From positions 91,203,830 through 91,267,829 of the forward strand of contig CM049307.1 of the NCBI GenBank assembly GCA_026874595.1: 64,000 bases of DNA, written 5' to 3'. The notes under the pieces are model-generated. The model saw nothing but the letters and a program-made list of their open reading frames with translations. It had not been told where the DNA came from and did no database searches. Position numbers and translations under genes: made by a program. How positions within the stretch are numbered: position 1 is the stretch's first letter; the number at the start of each line of letters is the position of its first letter. Shown here one piece after another: positions 1 through 12,884 of this stretch. This DNA comes from Sipunculus nudus (taxonomy: Eukaryota; Annelida; Sipuncula; Golfingiida; Sipunculidae).

Positions 1-3000
1 CACATGGTCTTCGCAAGAACATTAACTGAATTATAGATTATTCTATGTTTGTAAACAGGAATGAGTAATTGATTAGTGATTGAACAGTGTTTCTACATAT
101 AAAATCATATAAAATCCTAGCGCCCAATTTTGAGGTTCTTACTTTTGGTTATTACATGGAATTATTTAACATTAATAATTTACAGTAATACCTTTGGTAC
201 CTTATTATACATATATATGTATCTGAGTGCATGTATGTTTAAATTTGTGTGTATGTACATAATCACTTTCGCATTCCTTTTATCTTATCAAATATTTACT
301 TATATATAACACGAACATACTCCCTTTGAAGTCCAGCACAGAAATCATACGGGTTGGACACGCAGTACCCTGACATTAAATACTTATCGCGAACCTGTTA
401 ATAAACTATTTTTTTTTCTCTCTGTCTCATTCTCACACACGCGCGCACACACATATTCATTTCTTCTTTTCCGGTGTACACATTTTTTTCAGTTCCAAAT
501 AATCCTGACATGGAATACCTGATGTCGGTTACTTTTTTATTGTTTCTCGTGACTTAAAGAGACATTATAGAAAACGTATATATGTTTACAACACTGAAAT
601 GTTATTTCTTATTTTTTTCTGAATATACTTTATAAGTTGAATGCTACATGGCACCAATATTAATTTGAGTCGCGTTAATAGTCGGACACGCGTTTGGAAA
701 TTGTGCGCCCATTGTGTGCAACACTGCTTCCTCGGTCTACCTAGATGCAAGAATATGATTTTTTTTTACTGTTGACGTCAAAGATTAATTTTAATCCCCT
801 CCTCTTCCGATGTATTACAAACATTACGTAGGCCGCTACAGGCGAAATGTACGTCGCATGATGTATTTTTTACGCCGTTAAGGGATTAACAGACGCGCAC
901 ATACACACACCATACGCACACCGACACACACGTAGATACTGTCCTTTCTCTAAATTTTATTCATGTGTATACGTCTACATTCTTTCTGTCTGTTATACAT
1001 ATATGCATATTCACATGTTAAATAGTAATTTCCTCTACGCTACTGTTCCGTACAAATCATTATATAATTGTTTCATTATTGGTATGTTAATATAAAATGG
1101 CCCCGACGTGTTAGTCCTGAGGGAGTCCTGTAACAGTTTAAATTGCCCAGTAGGATAGCCACTGCAATCATCATTTACTCTTATATTGTTTGACGCGCCC
1201 ACAAAATCATAATACAGTCGGAGTGTTCCACTGAGTAACAAATTATTTCGTAAAAATTCCAATGAGGCGAGACTATTTAAACCCAGACGCAAACACAATC
1301 ATTCCCCAAATATACATTTTACGGCATTTCGTAAAACATCGGTCCTTTGAAACTCTCTAAGGCTGATGTCAATAGCCTAATACCAAATATGCTTTTATTT
1401 TGGTGCAGTTATATACATGTTCCTTTGATGAACGCGGACAGAGAACGTGGAGAAATTTCTTCTGAATCAATTAACTGAAAATATTAAACATATAAATGGT
1501 TTGTCTGATAGCAAGTTGGTTTGTCTAATGGTTAGTTTAATTAAAAACAAGTAAATGTTGAGGTTATCTGGGTCAGTTTAATCTGATTTAATGATATTTT
1601 GTAGACAAAAATCAAGTTGACAAACGGTTAATTCCGATTTCAAATTAGACACAGGAGGGCGGTAACAATTGAACAAGATATAAATACATGTAATGGGTCT
1701 CTAGTTCTATCTGGGAGAATATTTCATCTTCTAAATAAGCTCTATTGGCGCCATGAATACTTGTAACGTTATATTAAATATCCCATGGTGCACTTGCCGC
1801 CAGATCAATCGTTTTCTTAAACGTTCGTTCCGGTACTTAGATTTTAACAGCGGCTCACATAGTTCACAGTTTATAGAGCAGACGCCATCTTTATTTCTCC
1901 CTTCGGTTTTAATATTAACTTCAGTACATTAGGAAATGCCAGGCTTAAAGATAAGCGGGACTGGAATTCAATAAAACGAAGAAAATAAATCCAAGCACTA
2001 AAAAAACAAGTGGTAGCCTCTTTTTACCCGAGTTTAAACTTCCTTACATGCACGTTTGTTCTTACTAGCTTATGATAAATTAGAAGTTTTAATCTAAGAA
2101 CGGTTTCGTAGGTTATCGTAATATGAAGATTTAATAAAAAAATATAATAATGTAATGTTTCCTAAAAATAAAATTCCAACTGGCTCAGATTGATCACATA
2201 TATGCTCATACTGTCGTCATATATCAAATTGTCGTTTTTTTTGTTGGTACACATACAATTTTCAGGGATATCCATTAATTTTAGTTTTTTTTTGTCATTT
2301 TACAATACACTCTGGTTTTCCTTAATGATATTTTTTATTTCTCTTCGGTTAGATGAAGGTATAACCACTTTTAAATTTCGTACTTTCTTAACACTGTGTT
2401 TTTTTGCAGATTAACGAAAGCCAAACGTGCACTGATAACTCGGTCGGTAAAATTAAAAGAATGAGTCATTAGTAGTGAAACGATAAGTACATTTTAAAGA
2501 ACGGGTTCAGTTGAATGATTAAAATCGGCATTATGACAATGATATATGCTGTTATGTGGAGCATGATTTCAATTTGATAATTTAAAATAAACTTTTATTC
2601 AATGAATTTAAACGGTAAAAAAAGATAAATTTCGTGGCATATAGGTCAACTTGTAATATTTTTTCACTTTAATGTTAAGTTTAGATTTTACAGACGATAC
2701 AACTTACAAATGCCATCTAAATAGGTCGGAACTGCTATTATCAACTGCGCTGACAAATACACACACACTCTCTTATTCATTTAGGATTCTAATATTTAAG
2801 CAAGCTCTTGATTGACATGTAACTACCAGTCAAGTATTTATTATTTCCATAAAAGCGTTAACGTAACTGACGTCGTCCTAACAGCATAGTTATATCGCAT
2901 AAATAATTTGAATCCATATTATGCAAATTATCCCTTAATTATGTGAACCGTATGATATATGAAGTTTTTAAATATTTTGCTTAAATATGTGGTTATTGGA

Positions 3001-4076
3001 TATCATTGGGTAAGAAAAACTGGGTATAGTTTTATTTGAAAACGTGTACTGGGTTCCATCAGTTTCAGATACTTTTCAAACTTTATAGATGTCAATTTAA
3101 TGTTAATATTATACTCAATACCATGTAAATTTGCGGCGATATTCTAAGAAAATTCATAAACAGGTATCGAATGATAAAGGGAAACAATATTACTTATTAT
3201 TTTGAAGATAGGATGAAATACTAATATACTAAGATACTTCCGATAACTAATAGCATTTTTGAATGATTGATTTTAATGTGGGCGATCATCTGCTAAAACA
3301 AGAAGTTTTTCATTAAAACGTCTTGGCTATATTTACACAAATTTAATTAAGCTGATCTTACATTCAGAATAAATGAATTTTAGAATAATAAAGGTTAACT
3401 TTAGATCGTAAACAAATCCATCGTGGTGAAGACAAAACAAAGGGTTTCGATAAACAATTCTTGTTATTTGTGTAGCACTAGTATTAAACTATATATCACA
3501 CTACAGTTGATCTAATTATATTTAATTAATATGACATCGACTCAAATAGGTCCAGGTACTTGAGGAACAAACAAAGCTGTTGAATGTGTTTGTGCTTTTC
3601 TTATGAAACCAGTTATCTCTCGGCAGCATCTAATTACAATTTATAATTAACTTTTATAAAATACATCTGTTTACTTTTTGTAATCTATATATGTACTTTA
3701 GGACCAACAAATCAGGTCATTTGCACAATTTAGTTCACAATATTTTAATCCTACCTATTAAGCACACAGTGCATGAAATCGTAAATAATAATTAATGATG
3801 GACATTGGACATAGAAGTTAACTTTACTGAGTGTAACGAATCAACATATTATTTCTTGTGTTGTTTGAACATTTTGTTCATTCTTTTTAGTGTTCTTGGT
3901 CTTTCATATTGTATATCTGATTAAAATAAATATTCATGGATAACTGTATGTACCATCATATAACTGGTTATGAAAAAAATATACCAATACTATACTTGTC
4001 AAGTATTAGAAAAAAAGACTTCATGATATGAATGATCGAAGAAAAACAAGATATTTTAGGGACTAACATTACCCTT
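1..4076. other. Intergenic, no gene recognised
   Basis: AT-rich non-coding DNA. Only short open frames without recognisable protein character are present on either strand. There are small CA/GT-rich patches near 430-450, 898-930 and 2760-2775. I see no RNA gene, splice-consistent exon series or transposon terminus. Confidence 0.6.
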
Positions 4077-4095
4077 TCAGAGAATATACGAAATA
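4077..4095. repeat. Left target-site duplication of LINE insertion
   Basis: The 19-bp word TCAGAGAATATACGAAATA is repeated exactly at 5048-5066. The two copies bracket the reverse-transcriptase fragment, as expected for target-primed insertion of a non-LTR retrotransposon. Confidence 0.8.
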
Positions 4096-5047
4096 TTATT
4101 CATGGCTTAGCTTCGCGAACGAAGATCATGAATTGGTCGTCCATGTCGGCTGGAGGCACACTGGTGACCGATTTGGCGGAATCTGCAGGTACGATCGCAG
4201 TGGCGTCAATTTGCACGGTTTATCCTCCTCTCTCGTTTTACCCCGAGGGTGACCTTGTTGTTGTTTTCAGAGGAAACCGGCCTGTTGATGGTGTGCCGCT
4301 ACGTGTCACGGTTTGCACCAAATGTAGACCACAGGCGGTGGTCGATGTGACAGGCACCGAGGTACTTGTTGGGACATTCCTTGAAGCATTTCTTTGGTGC
4401 CCCTCTGTCGCGGTGGCCGGTGGAAAGTTCACAACAAGTGATAATCTTTGGCAGGCGATGATCTTCTAACCTAGAAACGTGCCTTGCCAAGCGTAGTAGT
4501 GATTTCAACAGCCTGGATTCAATGCTGATGACTTGTGTCTGTTCGAGGACCTGGGCGTTTGTAATGAAGTCACTCCAGTCGAAGCTCAAGATGATGCGGC
4601 GGCAGCGCTGATGGAAACTCAAAAAGTCGTAGGTGGCTGCAGCTGCGAATGTAGAAGGGTTGTGAGTATGACAGCCCTGTAGACGCTGATCTCCGTGATC
4701 TTCTTGAGGTGCTTGTTGTTCCATACACATTCTACCAAATGCACTGTACGCCTCCCCCAATGTGTTTTCCCATTTCCTTGTCAACCCGGGCATCAAATTA
4801 GATGATGCATCCAAGGTACGTGAATTACACTACTGATTTGAACTCTGTTTCGCCAATGGTAATAAGGGGAGCGCGGTATTTTTCCCCGAGGTGCAGGTTG
4901 ATGGATGACCTCTGTCTTTTTCAGACTGATTTCTACTCCGAAGAGCTGGACAGCCTCTGAAAAGAAGGATGTGATGCACTGCAAGGCTCATTCAGTGTGG
5001 GCCACAAAGACAGCATCATCAGCGAAGAGGAGAATAACGATTTCCTC
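4096..5047 (-). mobile_element. 5'-truncated non-LTR retrotransposon (LINE), dead
   Basis: On the minus strand, near 5032-4995, a reverse-transcriptase motif FADDAVFVAHTE is visible (the F/YADD box holds catalytic aspartates). An in-frame TGA follows directly. Downstream come LQCITSFFSEAVQLFG, then VEISLKKTEVIHQPAPRG, and then the 3' domain with FHQRCRRIILSFDWSDFI, RLARHVSRLEDHRLPK and GHRDRGAPKKC. These segments are typical of the endonuclease/reverse-transcriptase LINEs often annotated as craniofacial development protein 2-like. Only the region from the RT active site to near the 3' end remains, in several frames, so it is a pseudogene. The fragment is 952 bp, 5'-truncated at the right end, and flanked by 19-bp direct repeats. 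Confidence 0.85.
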
Positions 5048-5066
5048 TCAGAGAATATACGAAATA
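5048..5066. repeat. Right target-site duplication of LINE insertion
   Basis: Exact second copy of the 19-bp word at 4077-4095, at the 5'-truncated side of the LINE fragment. Confidence 0.8.
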
Positions 5067-5590
5067 CTTTTAATTTAATATCGTATACTGTTTACATTAC
5101 ATTGACAGGTATTCGAACAGGCGTTTGCTATTGTTTGTCGATTTTATGCGATTTAAAACTGGTGTTCTCACATACAAGTAAATTACAGGTATCCATAGTA
5201 ATAAGGAATTGGCATCGCTAGTAGATTTCAGATAGTGCTGTATCCTTGCGTGTACTAAAACGTGTGATCTTTCGTACGTGTAAATATTATATTTTATATG
5301 AAAAGTTATACAAAAATAGCTTTTTCTATACAGGCCCTTCAGTCTGGAACTCCTTCTTTATCGAATTCAGGTCTTTCAAATGATTACCATTTTTAATAGA
5401 GGGTCAAAGCTTCCTTACGTTGTCTTAATTTATTGTTAAAACAACTAAAACTAATATTGTTTGCGGTTTTTTCTAAATTTAAGCTTCTGCCTAATTTTCA
5501 TATATACTTTTGCAAATATCCTTTGTTCATCACATTGGATCATATAATAAAACTAAAAAATTAATGATTGCTTTTTCGGCCATATTATAA

Positions 5591-6110
5591 TCAGGGTTAT
5601 ATATTACTCGAAAACCGCCATATTAGAGAAGGGTCACCCAAGAACAGTTTGATAATAGAAAACTTTTCTTAGTTGAATCTGAGGAAATGTTCCCCTGTTG
5701 AATCGATTTCTGCTACAAAAACATGTTTTATTGTATACATTTAATGAGATAATATGCATACATTTGCATATTTGAAGGCATAAGTGAAATTGATCAAATA
5801 TAATAAATTTATTGATTATTTGGCTTTTTTATAGCAAGAGAGTATTTCGCGGACATATTATTCAAATTTTCTAAGATATAACATATTTCTGTATAAGATC
5901 TTATATATTCTAAATAATAAAATGTAGATAAATCAGCAAATTTGACAAATGACTGAGATTAAAGTTAGAAGTCTTTACATAGGTACATCATAATAGGAAA
6001 AAAATGCTCAATAATTCACTTTTTAGCCGCAACGGTAATATATTTTTTATCATTTTTAAAGCTTATGTACATATTTGCATCATTAACTAACTAATGTCCA
6101 TATATATATA
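5591..6110. repeat. Tandem duplication, copy 1 (520 bp)
   Basis: Starts at TCAGGGTTATATATTACTCG and is repeated head-to-tail, almost identically, at 6111-6630, so the period is 520 bp. Only a few single-base differences are visible, which implies a recent duplication. The unit ends in a short TA run. No coding potential is seen. Confidence 0.9.
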
Positions 6111-6625
6111 TCAGGGTTATATATTACTCGAAAACCGCCATATTAGAGAAGGGTCACCCAAGAACAGTTTGATAATAGAACACTTTTCTTAGTTGAATCT
6201 GAGGAAATGTACCCCTGTTGAATCGATTTCTGCTACAAAAACATGTTTTATTGTATACATTTAATGAGATAATATGCATACATTTGCATATCTGAAGGCA
6301 TAAGTGAAATTGATCAAATATAATAAATTTATTGATTATTTGGCTTTTTTATAGCAAGAGAGTATTTCGCGGACATATTATTCAAATTTTCTAAGATATA
6401 ACATATTTCTATATAAGATCTTATATATTCTAAATAATAAAATGAGGATAAATCAGCAAATTTGACAAATGACTGAGATTAAAGGTAGAAGTCTTTACAT
6501 AGGTACATCATAATAGGAAAAAAATGCTCAATAATTCACTTTTTAGCCGCAACAGTAATATATTTTTTATCATTTTTAAAGCTTAAGTACATATTTGCAT
6601 CATTAATTAACTAATGTCCATATAT

Positions 6626-6630
<5 letters not shown>
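6111..6630. repeat. Tandem duplication, copy 2 (520 bp)
   Basis: Second head-to-tail copy of 5591-6110. At its right end the short TA tract has expanded into a longer TA microsatellite. This suggests slippage or unequal exchange at the TA tract created or bounded the duplication. Confidence 0.9.

Positions 6631-6676
<46 letters not shown>
6620..6676. repeat. (TA)n microsatellite
   Basis: Almost pure TA dinucleotide tract with one ATAAATA interruption, at the end of the 520-bp tandem duplicate. Confidence 0.95.
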
Positions 6677-6680
<4 letters not shown>

Positions 6681-7700
6681 GCATGTATATTTCCAATGTG
6701 AATAGCGTGACTGATTGGATTAAAAAATCATTAAAAATGTAAATTAGAAACATTTATTAAAGGTGATTAAATGGTTTTTCTGCTTCCTTTGGTAACTGTT
6801 ATCGCCCTCTATAGTTGCCCTGTGAATATACAATACTCTGTTCTTATACCGAGCAACGGGTCAAACAATGATCATCATGTGTTTATGCGAAATAAGCGCG
6901 CAGTATATACATCCTTGGATCTCTGATGTTAAGAAACTCACTTTCGCATAATATAAGTAACGATAAAATTTTACTACTTCAGTGATTCTTTTGCAGCATT
7001 TTAAGAAAATATTTAGTTTATGCTTTAATAGTTTATTATTGATGAGCGGTTAGGTGGTGTAGAGGGTGCCAAAACTCATTTTCTTGTGATGTCTTTCTGA
7101 AAGGGAATGAATATTATATGCCTTTCAGGTTTAGGATTATTTGTAGCATATTCCTTTCGTGTTTTGTGTTCTTATTATTGCGATTCTTAAAAAAAGATAA
7201 CCATAGTAAATATCAATAGTTGTACTGATTCTTGTCAAAGCTATGGCTTATCATTTGCGTCCTCATTCATCGATTGATATATCTAGGCTGTGTTTCACGC
7301 CAGCTCTTATATTCCATCCATGTGTAGGAATCACATGTGGTGTACAATGTAATTAACCATGTCAAAATTATGACATTTCCACTTGTCAGAGTGTCATTTT
7401 TAAATAATTTGAGAAAATGGCATATTAATTCTATTATAAAAGTATACTGTAGAGATATTATGTTGTTAAAATATGTGTTAAAAATGCACATACTATTAAA
7501 ATTGATATGCGGATAAATCCCTTTTTAGTTTTTTTCCCATGATTTTTACCCCATTTCAAATCCTTATCTTTATCTATTATGCTGTGCTATAGAGTATGAG
7601 TTGTGTTCATCCTTAATTTATCTGTGGAAAATGAACTATTCTTGATAAATGGTCAAGTTCATGTTAAATATATCCACGTTTACAGCTTTCTATTTTTCAT
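6677..7700. other. Intergenic, nothing recognised
   Basis: AT-rich sequence with no exon-like frame, RNA gene or transposon end that I can recognise. Confidence 0.5.
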
Positions 7701-7711
7701 AAAGTACAAAA

Positions 7712-7990
7712 ATGTATTTTTTTCTTTGTTACGAAGAATTGTTCAGGGGAAAATACTGGGCCGATCTGAGATTTGACCCGATGTTGGTGGCGCACAAGTC
7801 CGGCTTACCAACCACTTCCTTAGAAAAGCAAGCTTCACTAGCGAGACAGTTCGGTCCGCTTTTATGTCACCCCGTAACACACCCCCTCTTAAGAACGTTC
7901 TGCTTTCCGAACAAGACTTTCCCAGAGGTCATACCTTCGGTGAACCATTCCCTTGGCTACAAAGTTTACCGTCACGTTTGACGAGCCCCC
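7712..7990 (-). repeat. tRNA-derived repeat unit 1 (degenerate)
   Basis: First of three tandem units sharing 'gttcaggggaaaa...tgggcc' and 'cgagacagttcggtccgctttta'. The minus-strand tRNA-like core is about 7756-7826. Its B box reads GGTCAAATCTC and is the most decayed of the three. Units are about 270-280 bp apart. No protein coding is credible here. Confidence 0.7.
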
Positions 7991-8262
7991 ATTTTGTTAC
8001 GAAGACATATTGTTCAGGGGAAAACAATGGGCCGATCCGGGAGTCGAACCCATGTCGGTGGCGCACAAGTCCGGCGTGCCAACCGCTTCGCTAAAAAAGC
8101 AAGCTTCTTTTGCAAGACAGTTCGGTCCGCTTTTATGTCACCCCGTAACACACCCCCTCTTAAGAGCGTTCTGCTATCAGAACTAGACTAATTATCCCAG
8201 GAGTCACCATTTTGTGAGCTTATTCCCTGGGCCACAAAGTTAACCGTCATCCCGGGTGAGCC
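7991..8262 (-). repeat. tRNA-derived repeat unit 2
   Basis: The minus strand carries an A-box-like TAGCGAAGCGG (8083-8093) and a perfect B box GGTTCGACTCC (8040-8050), 30-40 nt apart as in tRNA genes. The acceptor-like end reads GGATCGGCCCA. The anticodon stem does not pair well, so this is a tRNA-derived (SINE-like) repeat rather than a functional tRNA gene. Confidence 0.75.
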
Positions 8263-8440
8263 CCCATTTTGTTACGAAGACAAAATTATTCAGGGGTAAA
8301 TACTGGGCCCATCCGGGATTCGAACCAATGTCGGTGGCGCACATGACCGGCGTTTCAACCGCTTTGCTAGAAAAAACAAGCTTCACCAGCGAGACAGTTC
8401 GGTCCGCTTTGACGTCAACCCGTAACATCTATTCATAAGA
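8263..8440 (-). repeat. tRNA-derived repeat unit 3
   Basis: The minus strand carries an A-box-like TAGCAAAGCGG (8359-8369) and a perfect B box GGTTCGAATCC (8316-8326). The tail 'gcaagcttcaccagcgagacagttcggtccgc' is shared with the other units. It is truncated relative to unit 2. It could be a pol III-competent SINE head. Confidence 0.75.
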
Positions 8441-9300
8441 TATATTAATTTTTATATATGTATACTCTGTTTGTTCACTGTGTCACAAATATGCATATTG
8501 GATGTTTCATAATAAAAGATGTCAGATCATATTTTATTTCATGTGACCCAATGACAGAACAGTTATATCACAAGGAAGGCTACCCTGAATAAATATTTAA
8601 AAAAAAAAGAAATAGATAAATAAATTTTTCCTCCAGTCTACAATACAGAAATTAAAAAGATTTTTTTGTAAGCCATATATTTAATAAACATTATTGTGTC
8701 ATTATTGTTAATAGTTATACATACTTAATGTAAGCCATGACAGATATTCTACCAACGTAACTGTATATATTATAAATACTTATTTCAAGCTTATAATCAC
8801 GTCATAAACTATATTTAGAAACGCTACCCCCCTATGAGACTTGTTCTATAGTTTTAAATGTTCGCTTTTCTTATACATATCAAAGGCCTCCATTATAAAC
8901 ATAATATTTGAGACAAAAATGGTAAATATATTGTTGCACTGATACAATCTGACGACTAAAAATCATATATTATTCTGGACTGTAATTATTGCATTACGCT
9001 GTATATTATTGCATTACATTGCACCATTCTTTTGTACTTTTAATTGACTGTAGTGATATGGTATTGCTGTAAATGTTATTGCATTGCTTTGTGAAATATA
9101 ATAAATATTCTTTTGTTATGCCGTATAATACATTGAATTGTTCTAATTTGTATTGTATCTTATTGTTATATTTCGTATGGTACTAATGAACAAAAATATT
9201 ATAAAAAACATTCAAATTCTTTTCAATGAAGCTATCGGCTGTTGTGGACTCACAGAATTCATAATCAATTAATGAAATATTAACATTCATAACGGAAAAC
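8441..9300. other. Intergenic, degenerate short repeats
   Basis: AT-rich DNA with a loose repetition of the word TATTATTGCATTAC between about 8985 and 9085. No gene is seen. Confidence 0.5.
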
Positions 9301-9319
9301 ATTGCAGAATGCTGTTGAA

Positions 9320-9620
9320 AGAAAATTGTACACTCATCGGGACCTTCCGGCCAAGGACTAAAATAGAGGTAGTGAGTTCAAATCTCAGCGTAGGAGCACC
9401 AAGCTTTTCCTGGTGGGCCCGCACCCAGGGTAATTGCTCTGAAGGCTTACTGGGAAAGATATGCCCAATAGCCGTGTATCGCTCACAAACGAGTGCGTCT
9501 ATGTGGAGTTCCTCGGTGTAATGACATAGGAATGGGGATGGTTACACACTCCGGACCCGCAGGTGCGGTAGACAACCGGCCTGGATAACGCTACGATCCA
9601 AAATCAAAACTGATAGGAAG
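9320..9620 (+). repeat. Possible tRNA-derived SINE
   Basis: A GC-richer island in AT-rich DNA. It has a B-box-like AGTTCAAATCT at 9375-9385 in the context of a tRNA T arm, followed by a conserved-looking body ('cctggtgggcccgcaccc', 'gacaaccggcctggataacg'). The A box is not clear. I infer a SINE head plus body; family unknown. Confidence 0.4.
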
Positions 9621-12000
9621 CGAGTGCCAGCTCTGCATATGTACTAAAACATGGATTAAGAATTAGATTAGTCAGCATAAAAAATGGATGCGTTAATTTT
9701 CACTAAAATTAGTATAGAGATCGATTTTATATTCACTAGGTAGGCCTGATTCATCTGACTGTGGCATGATATGATTCGGAGCGTCCTCGACGCTTTAACA
9801 AACCAAAAGGATGCATTCGGACAAGTCCAGGTGCTCAACAGTAGGAAACCACCTGAGGCACATCGATGTCAGTCTCGATGACAGCTTATTGGATAATTTG
9901 AGTGGCAGACACTTGGGAATATTGGAAAGGTTACCGCCCAGACAAGTAGCTAGTGTTTACTGATGCACAGAACATACGTAATATATCCAGGGTATATATA
10001 CTCCTGGCTTGGGCCGCTGGATTTTGTCTGGAAGTTTTTCGGTAAAATTGAGTACTGACGTTCCCCTACTGGCGAGAATAAATTAAGCAAAAGAACCGTT
10101 CAGGGGAATAACTTTTATGATACCCACACAGAATGTACGTATGATGTGGATAGAAATTAGAAAAGATCAAGTTTTAAAACTGAAACGGTTTCCAGTTCGT
10201 ACACGCAAATAACTTTCTAGTCGGCAAGAGTAATTTTTTTGCAACCATTTAACCAAATTCTTCCCGCAAAACTTTACTTTTTGCAACACATTAATTCAGG
10301 GTAACAACCAACTCGACGTTTATTGAATAATCCGATTAAGGCTTCTATTAAGCGTAATAATAATTAATTAACCGTTTTAAAATAATCCGATTTAAATGCA
10401 AATCACGTGCAGATACGGCCAAAGAGTGATATAAAAATGAGGAAGAAGAAAAAGACAAAAAACGACATAAAAAAAAGATAAGAATAAAAAATTCATATAC
10501 AGAAAAGAAAAAAAGACAGAAACACTAAGTGGAAAATTTGACCAAGTATAGAACAGGAGAAGACTGAAAGAAAGGTCGATAGATATCTGGAAATAATTCT
10601 TAAAAGATTAGACGGGGCAAAATAAGGAAAAAATGCAGGTAAAATAAATGAAAGGGAAAAAATGACAAAACAAGAAAACACTGAGATAACGAGAAGAAGA
10701 ATAGGAAAAGGATATTACTGAGAAGACCACCGGAAGAAGTGGAAGCATAATTTTACATGATATAATAGACAAAATGGGACCGTTGGGCAAAGTTCGATAG
10801 ATTTTTCAGTATAGATGCTAGACAGATTGCAACGTGAGGCATATTACAGATGGAACAAGACCTCGTTGATTCAAAGTTGTGACCAGAGCGGTAAACCATT
10901 CCACTGCCACAAGGAAGATTATATGCCAGCATGAAAACAAAAAATAAATGTTACACATAAAAATGTACACTATCAGAGGTATCCGTATGCATGCACTTGT
11001 AGTCACGATTAAAAAAAACTTTGGCGGACGTATTATGGAATATTTCTTTTGATACCTGTTCTAATTATTACGAGCAAAACTTGGTAGTATCATCGATGCG
11101 GTGTTATTATTCAATATGCGTCAACCAGTGATATACTGTTACCATATTTACAAATCACAAATACTTAATACCATTCCTAATTATTTTCTCCAATATTCCC
11201 TGGATGTAAATGAAAGTTAGTAAGGTAAATTTTCTGATGTTTTTTAACATTGATAAATGGAAACAAATCGATATTATGTATTAACGCATACGTTGGACAT
11301 TGCGAAGTGTTTATATATGCGACAACGGCCTTTGATGGCCTAAAGTGCCCATTAACACCACGGGGTGCGACAGGATGCAAAAAGTTACGACATGTTAACA
11401 CTGGAGGTCACGCAAATTTGTCGAAATGTCGCACAATAGGTCACTAGTGATCGCTGGTGGTCAGGGATATCGGCAGTAAGATAATTGGCCCCATAAAGGT
11501 TGTCTATCCTGTATAAAATCCTAGGTACAGCTGGTCTTGTTCGGGGTAGTTATTTTAATTCTTAAATTGACTCTACTTATTGGTGAATTTTGCCTCTGTA
11601 CGCCTCTATTACTACCTGTATGTCGAATAGGTTATAGTCTTTTACATTCTTAACACATTACTACCCGTTTGGGTAGCATTACATTGGTCGTATTTCAGTT
11701 TGCATCAAATCGTTTAAATGGGTCCATTTACTTATCTGACCTTTATAAACTAAAGGTAAACTTTTATAAACTAAAGGCCGAGATATTATGATGATGTTTG
11801 TGCAATCGCAATCACAGATCCACTTTAATCCCAATTGATCCCAATGTCAATTATAACGCCTCTAACAGAATTTTACTCCCTCAAAAGGCAGTATTGAATT
11901 TTCTTAATTCAAGCCCTATACAAAGCCTGTAAAAAGGCATTCAAAAGGAAGCTCTACAATTTAAAAGCAATCATAGGTGTGTATGTGTGTGTGTATAGAT
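9621..12000. other. Intergenic; includes purine-rich tract
   Basis: No gene is recognised. From about 10,436 to 10,760 the plus strand is strongly purine-rich (A and G, few pyrimidines), which gives long low-complexity frames on the opposite strand that are not genes. Confidence 0.5.
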
Positions 12001-12029
12001 GGGGGGGGGTTAACTAGAACCTTCTTTTT

Positions 12030-12884
12030 ATAATTCAAGGGAGGTCCTTGGCAGGTCTCCTTTGAATCCTAAAATTTAGTCACTGTAACCTATATTCTAT
12101 GAGCGATACGGGGTAAAGCATGATTTTAGTACTGTAGAAGTTAGACGGGCACAAATCAAAACGGTTGGACCTAGAACCTTCTGCTTAAAAATTCAATGAG
12201 GTCTTGGGAAAGTGTTCAGCACCGTGGGACTAGTTCATGATGGCCTATATTCTGCGATCTGTTGCATCCAGAAACGACTTACTTAATGTGTATAGAGGTC
12301 AATGTAATGTCTCCTTGGACAACCAAAAAAGGCCACTGTGGCCTGTTTCTGCAAGATATGTGAAAGAACATGAGTTGAGCACCCTGCATAACAGATTTCT
12401 ACTAATTTGGTTATGATTCAGGTCCCCGTAAAAGTCCTTGGAAACCTGAAATAAGGTCACTGTGAGTGTATTCTGTAAAGTAAAGAAAAATTAGTCAGAC
12501 TGACACAAACCATAGCAGTTGCCCTTAAAAACATCTAATTTAATCAAGATCAAGGAAGGGCCCGACAAAATCGTTTTGAAACCCTGAATAAGGTCACTGA
12601 GACCCTATAGCACCCTGTAAGTTAAATGGACACAGATCATAGCAGATGGACATAGAAACTATGAATCTAAGGGGTTCCTCTTTTTGTAAACCCTCAATAA
12701 GATCGCTGTATCCTATTTTTAAAGGCCTATAGACAAAGGCCTATGGAGCACTCTATGGAGTCATTCTATCCATTGTTGAAGAGTCCTTAACAAATAATTT
12801 TCACCATATTAAAACATTAATAATTAACACATGCAACGCCTGTATGTCAAATTCGGCTGAGCGTCATTGCCCATGGGCCATATG
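12030..12884 (+). repeat. Dispersed molluscan-type repeat, divergent copy
   Basis: Repeated modules of about 100-120 bp: 'aggtcactgtga..cctatattctg', 'gggcacaaat..', 'cttggaaacctgaaataaggtcac'. It ends with GCTGAGCGTCATTGCCCATGGGC, the 3' end shared with blocks at 38.56, 41.25, 50.09 and 63.78 kb. It is non-autonomous and non-coding. The nuclear-receptor-like palindrome is decayed here (AGGTCACTGTGAGTG). Confidence 0.7.

Noticed and set aside
4032-4469. 145-codon plus-strand frame
   Set aside because: It is antisense to the LINE reverse-transcriptase fragment, whose minus-strand reading matches a known protein family.
8028-8094. Functional tRNA gene
   Set aside because: A and B boxes are good, but the anticodon arm does not pair and the sequence is one of three tandem repeat units.
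10493-10790. Minus-strand Phe/Ser-rich frames resembling membrane peptides
   Set aside because: They arise from a purine-rich low-complexity tract read in reverse; composition alone explains the hydrophobicity.
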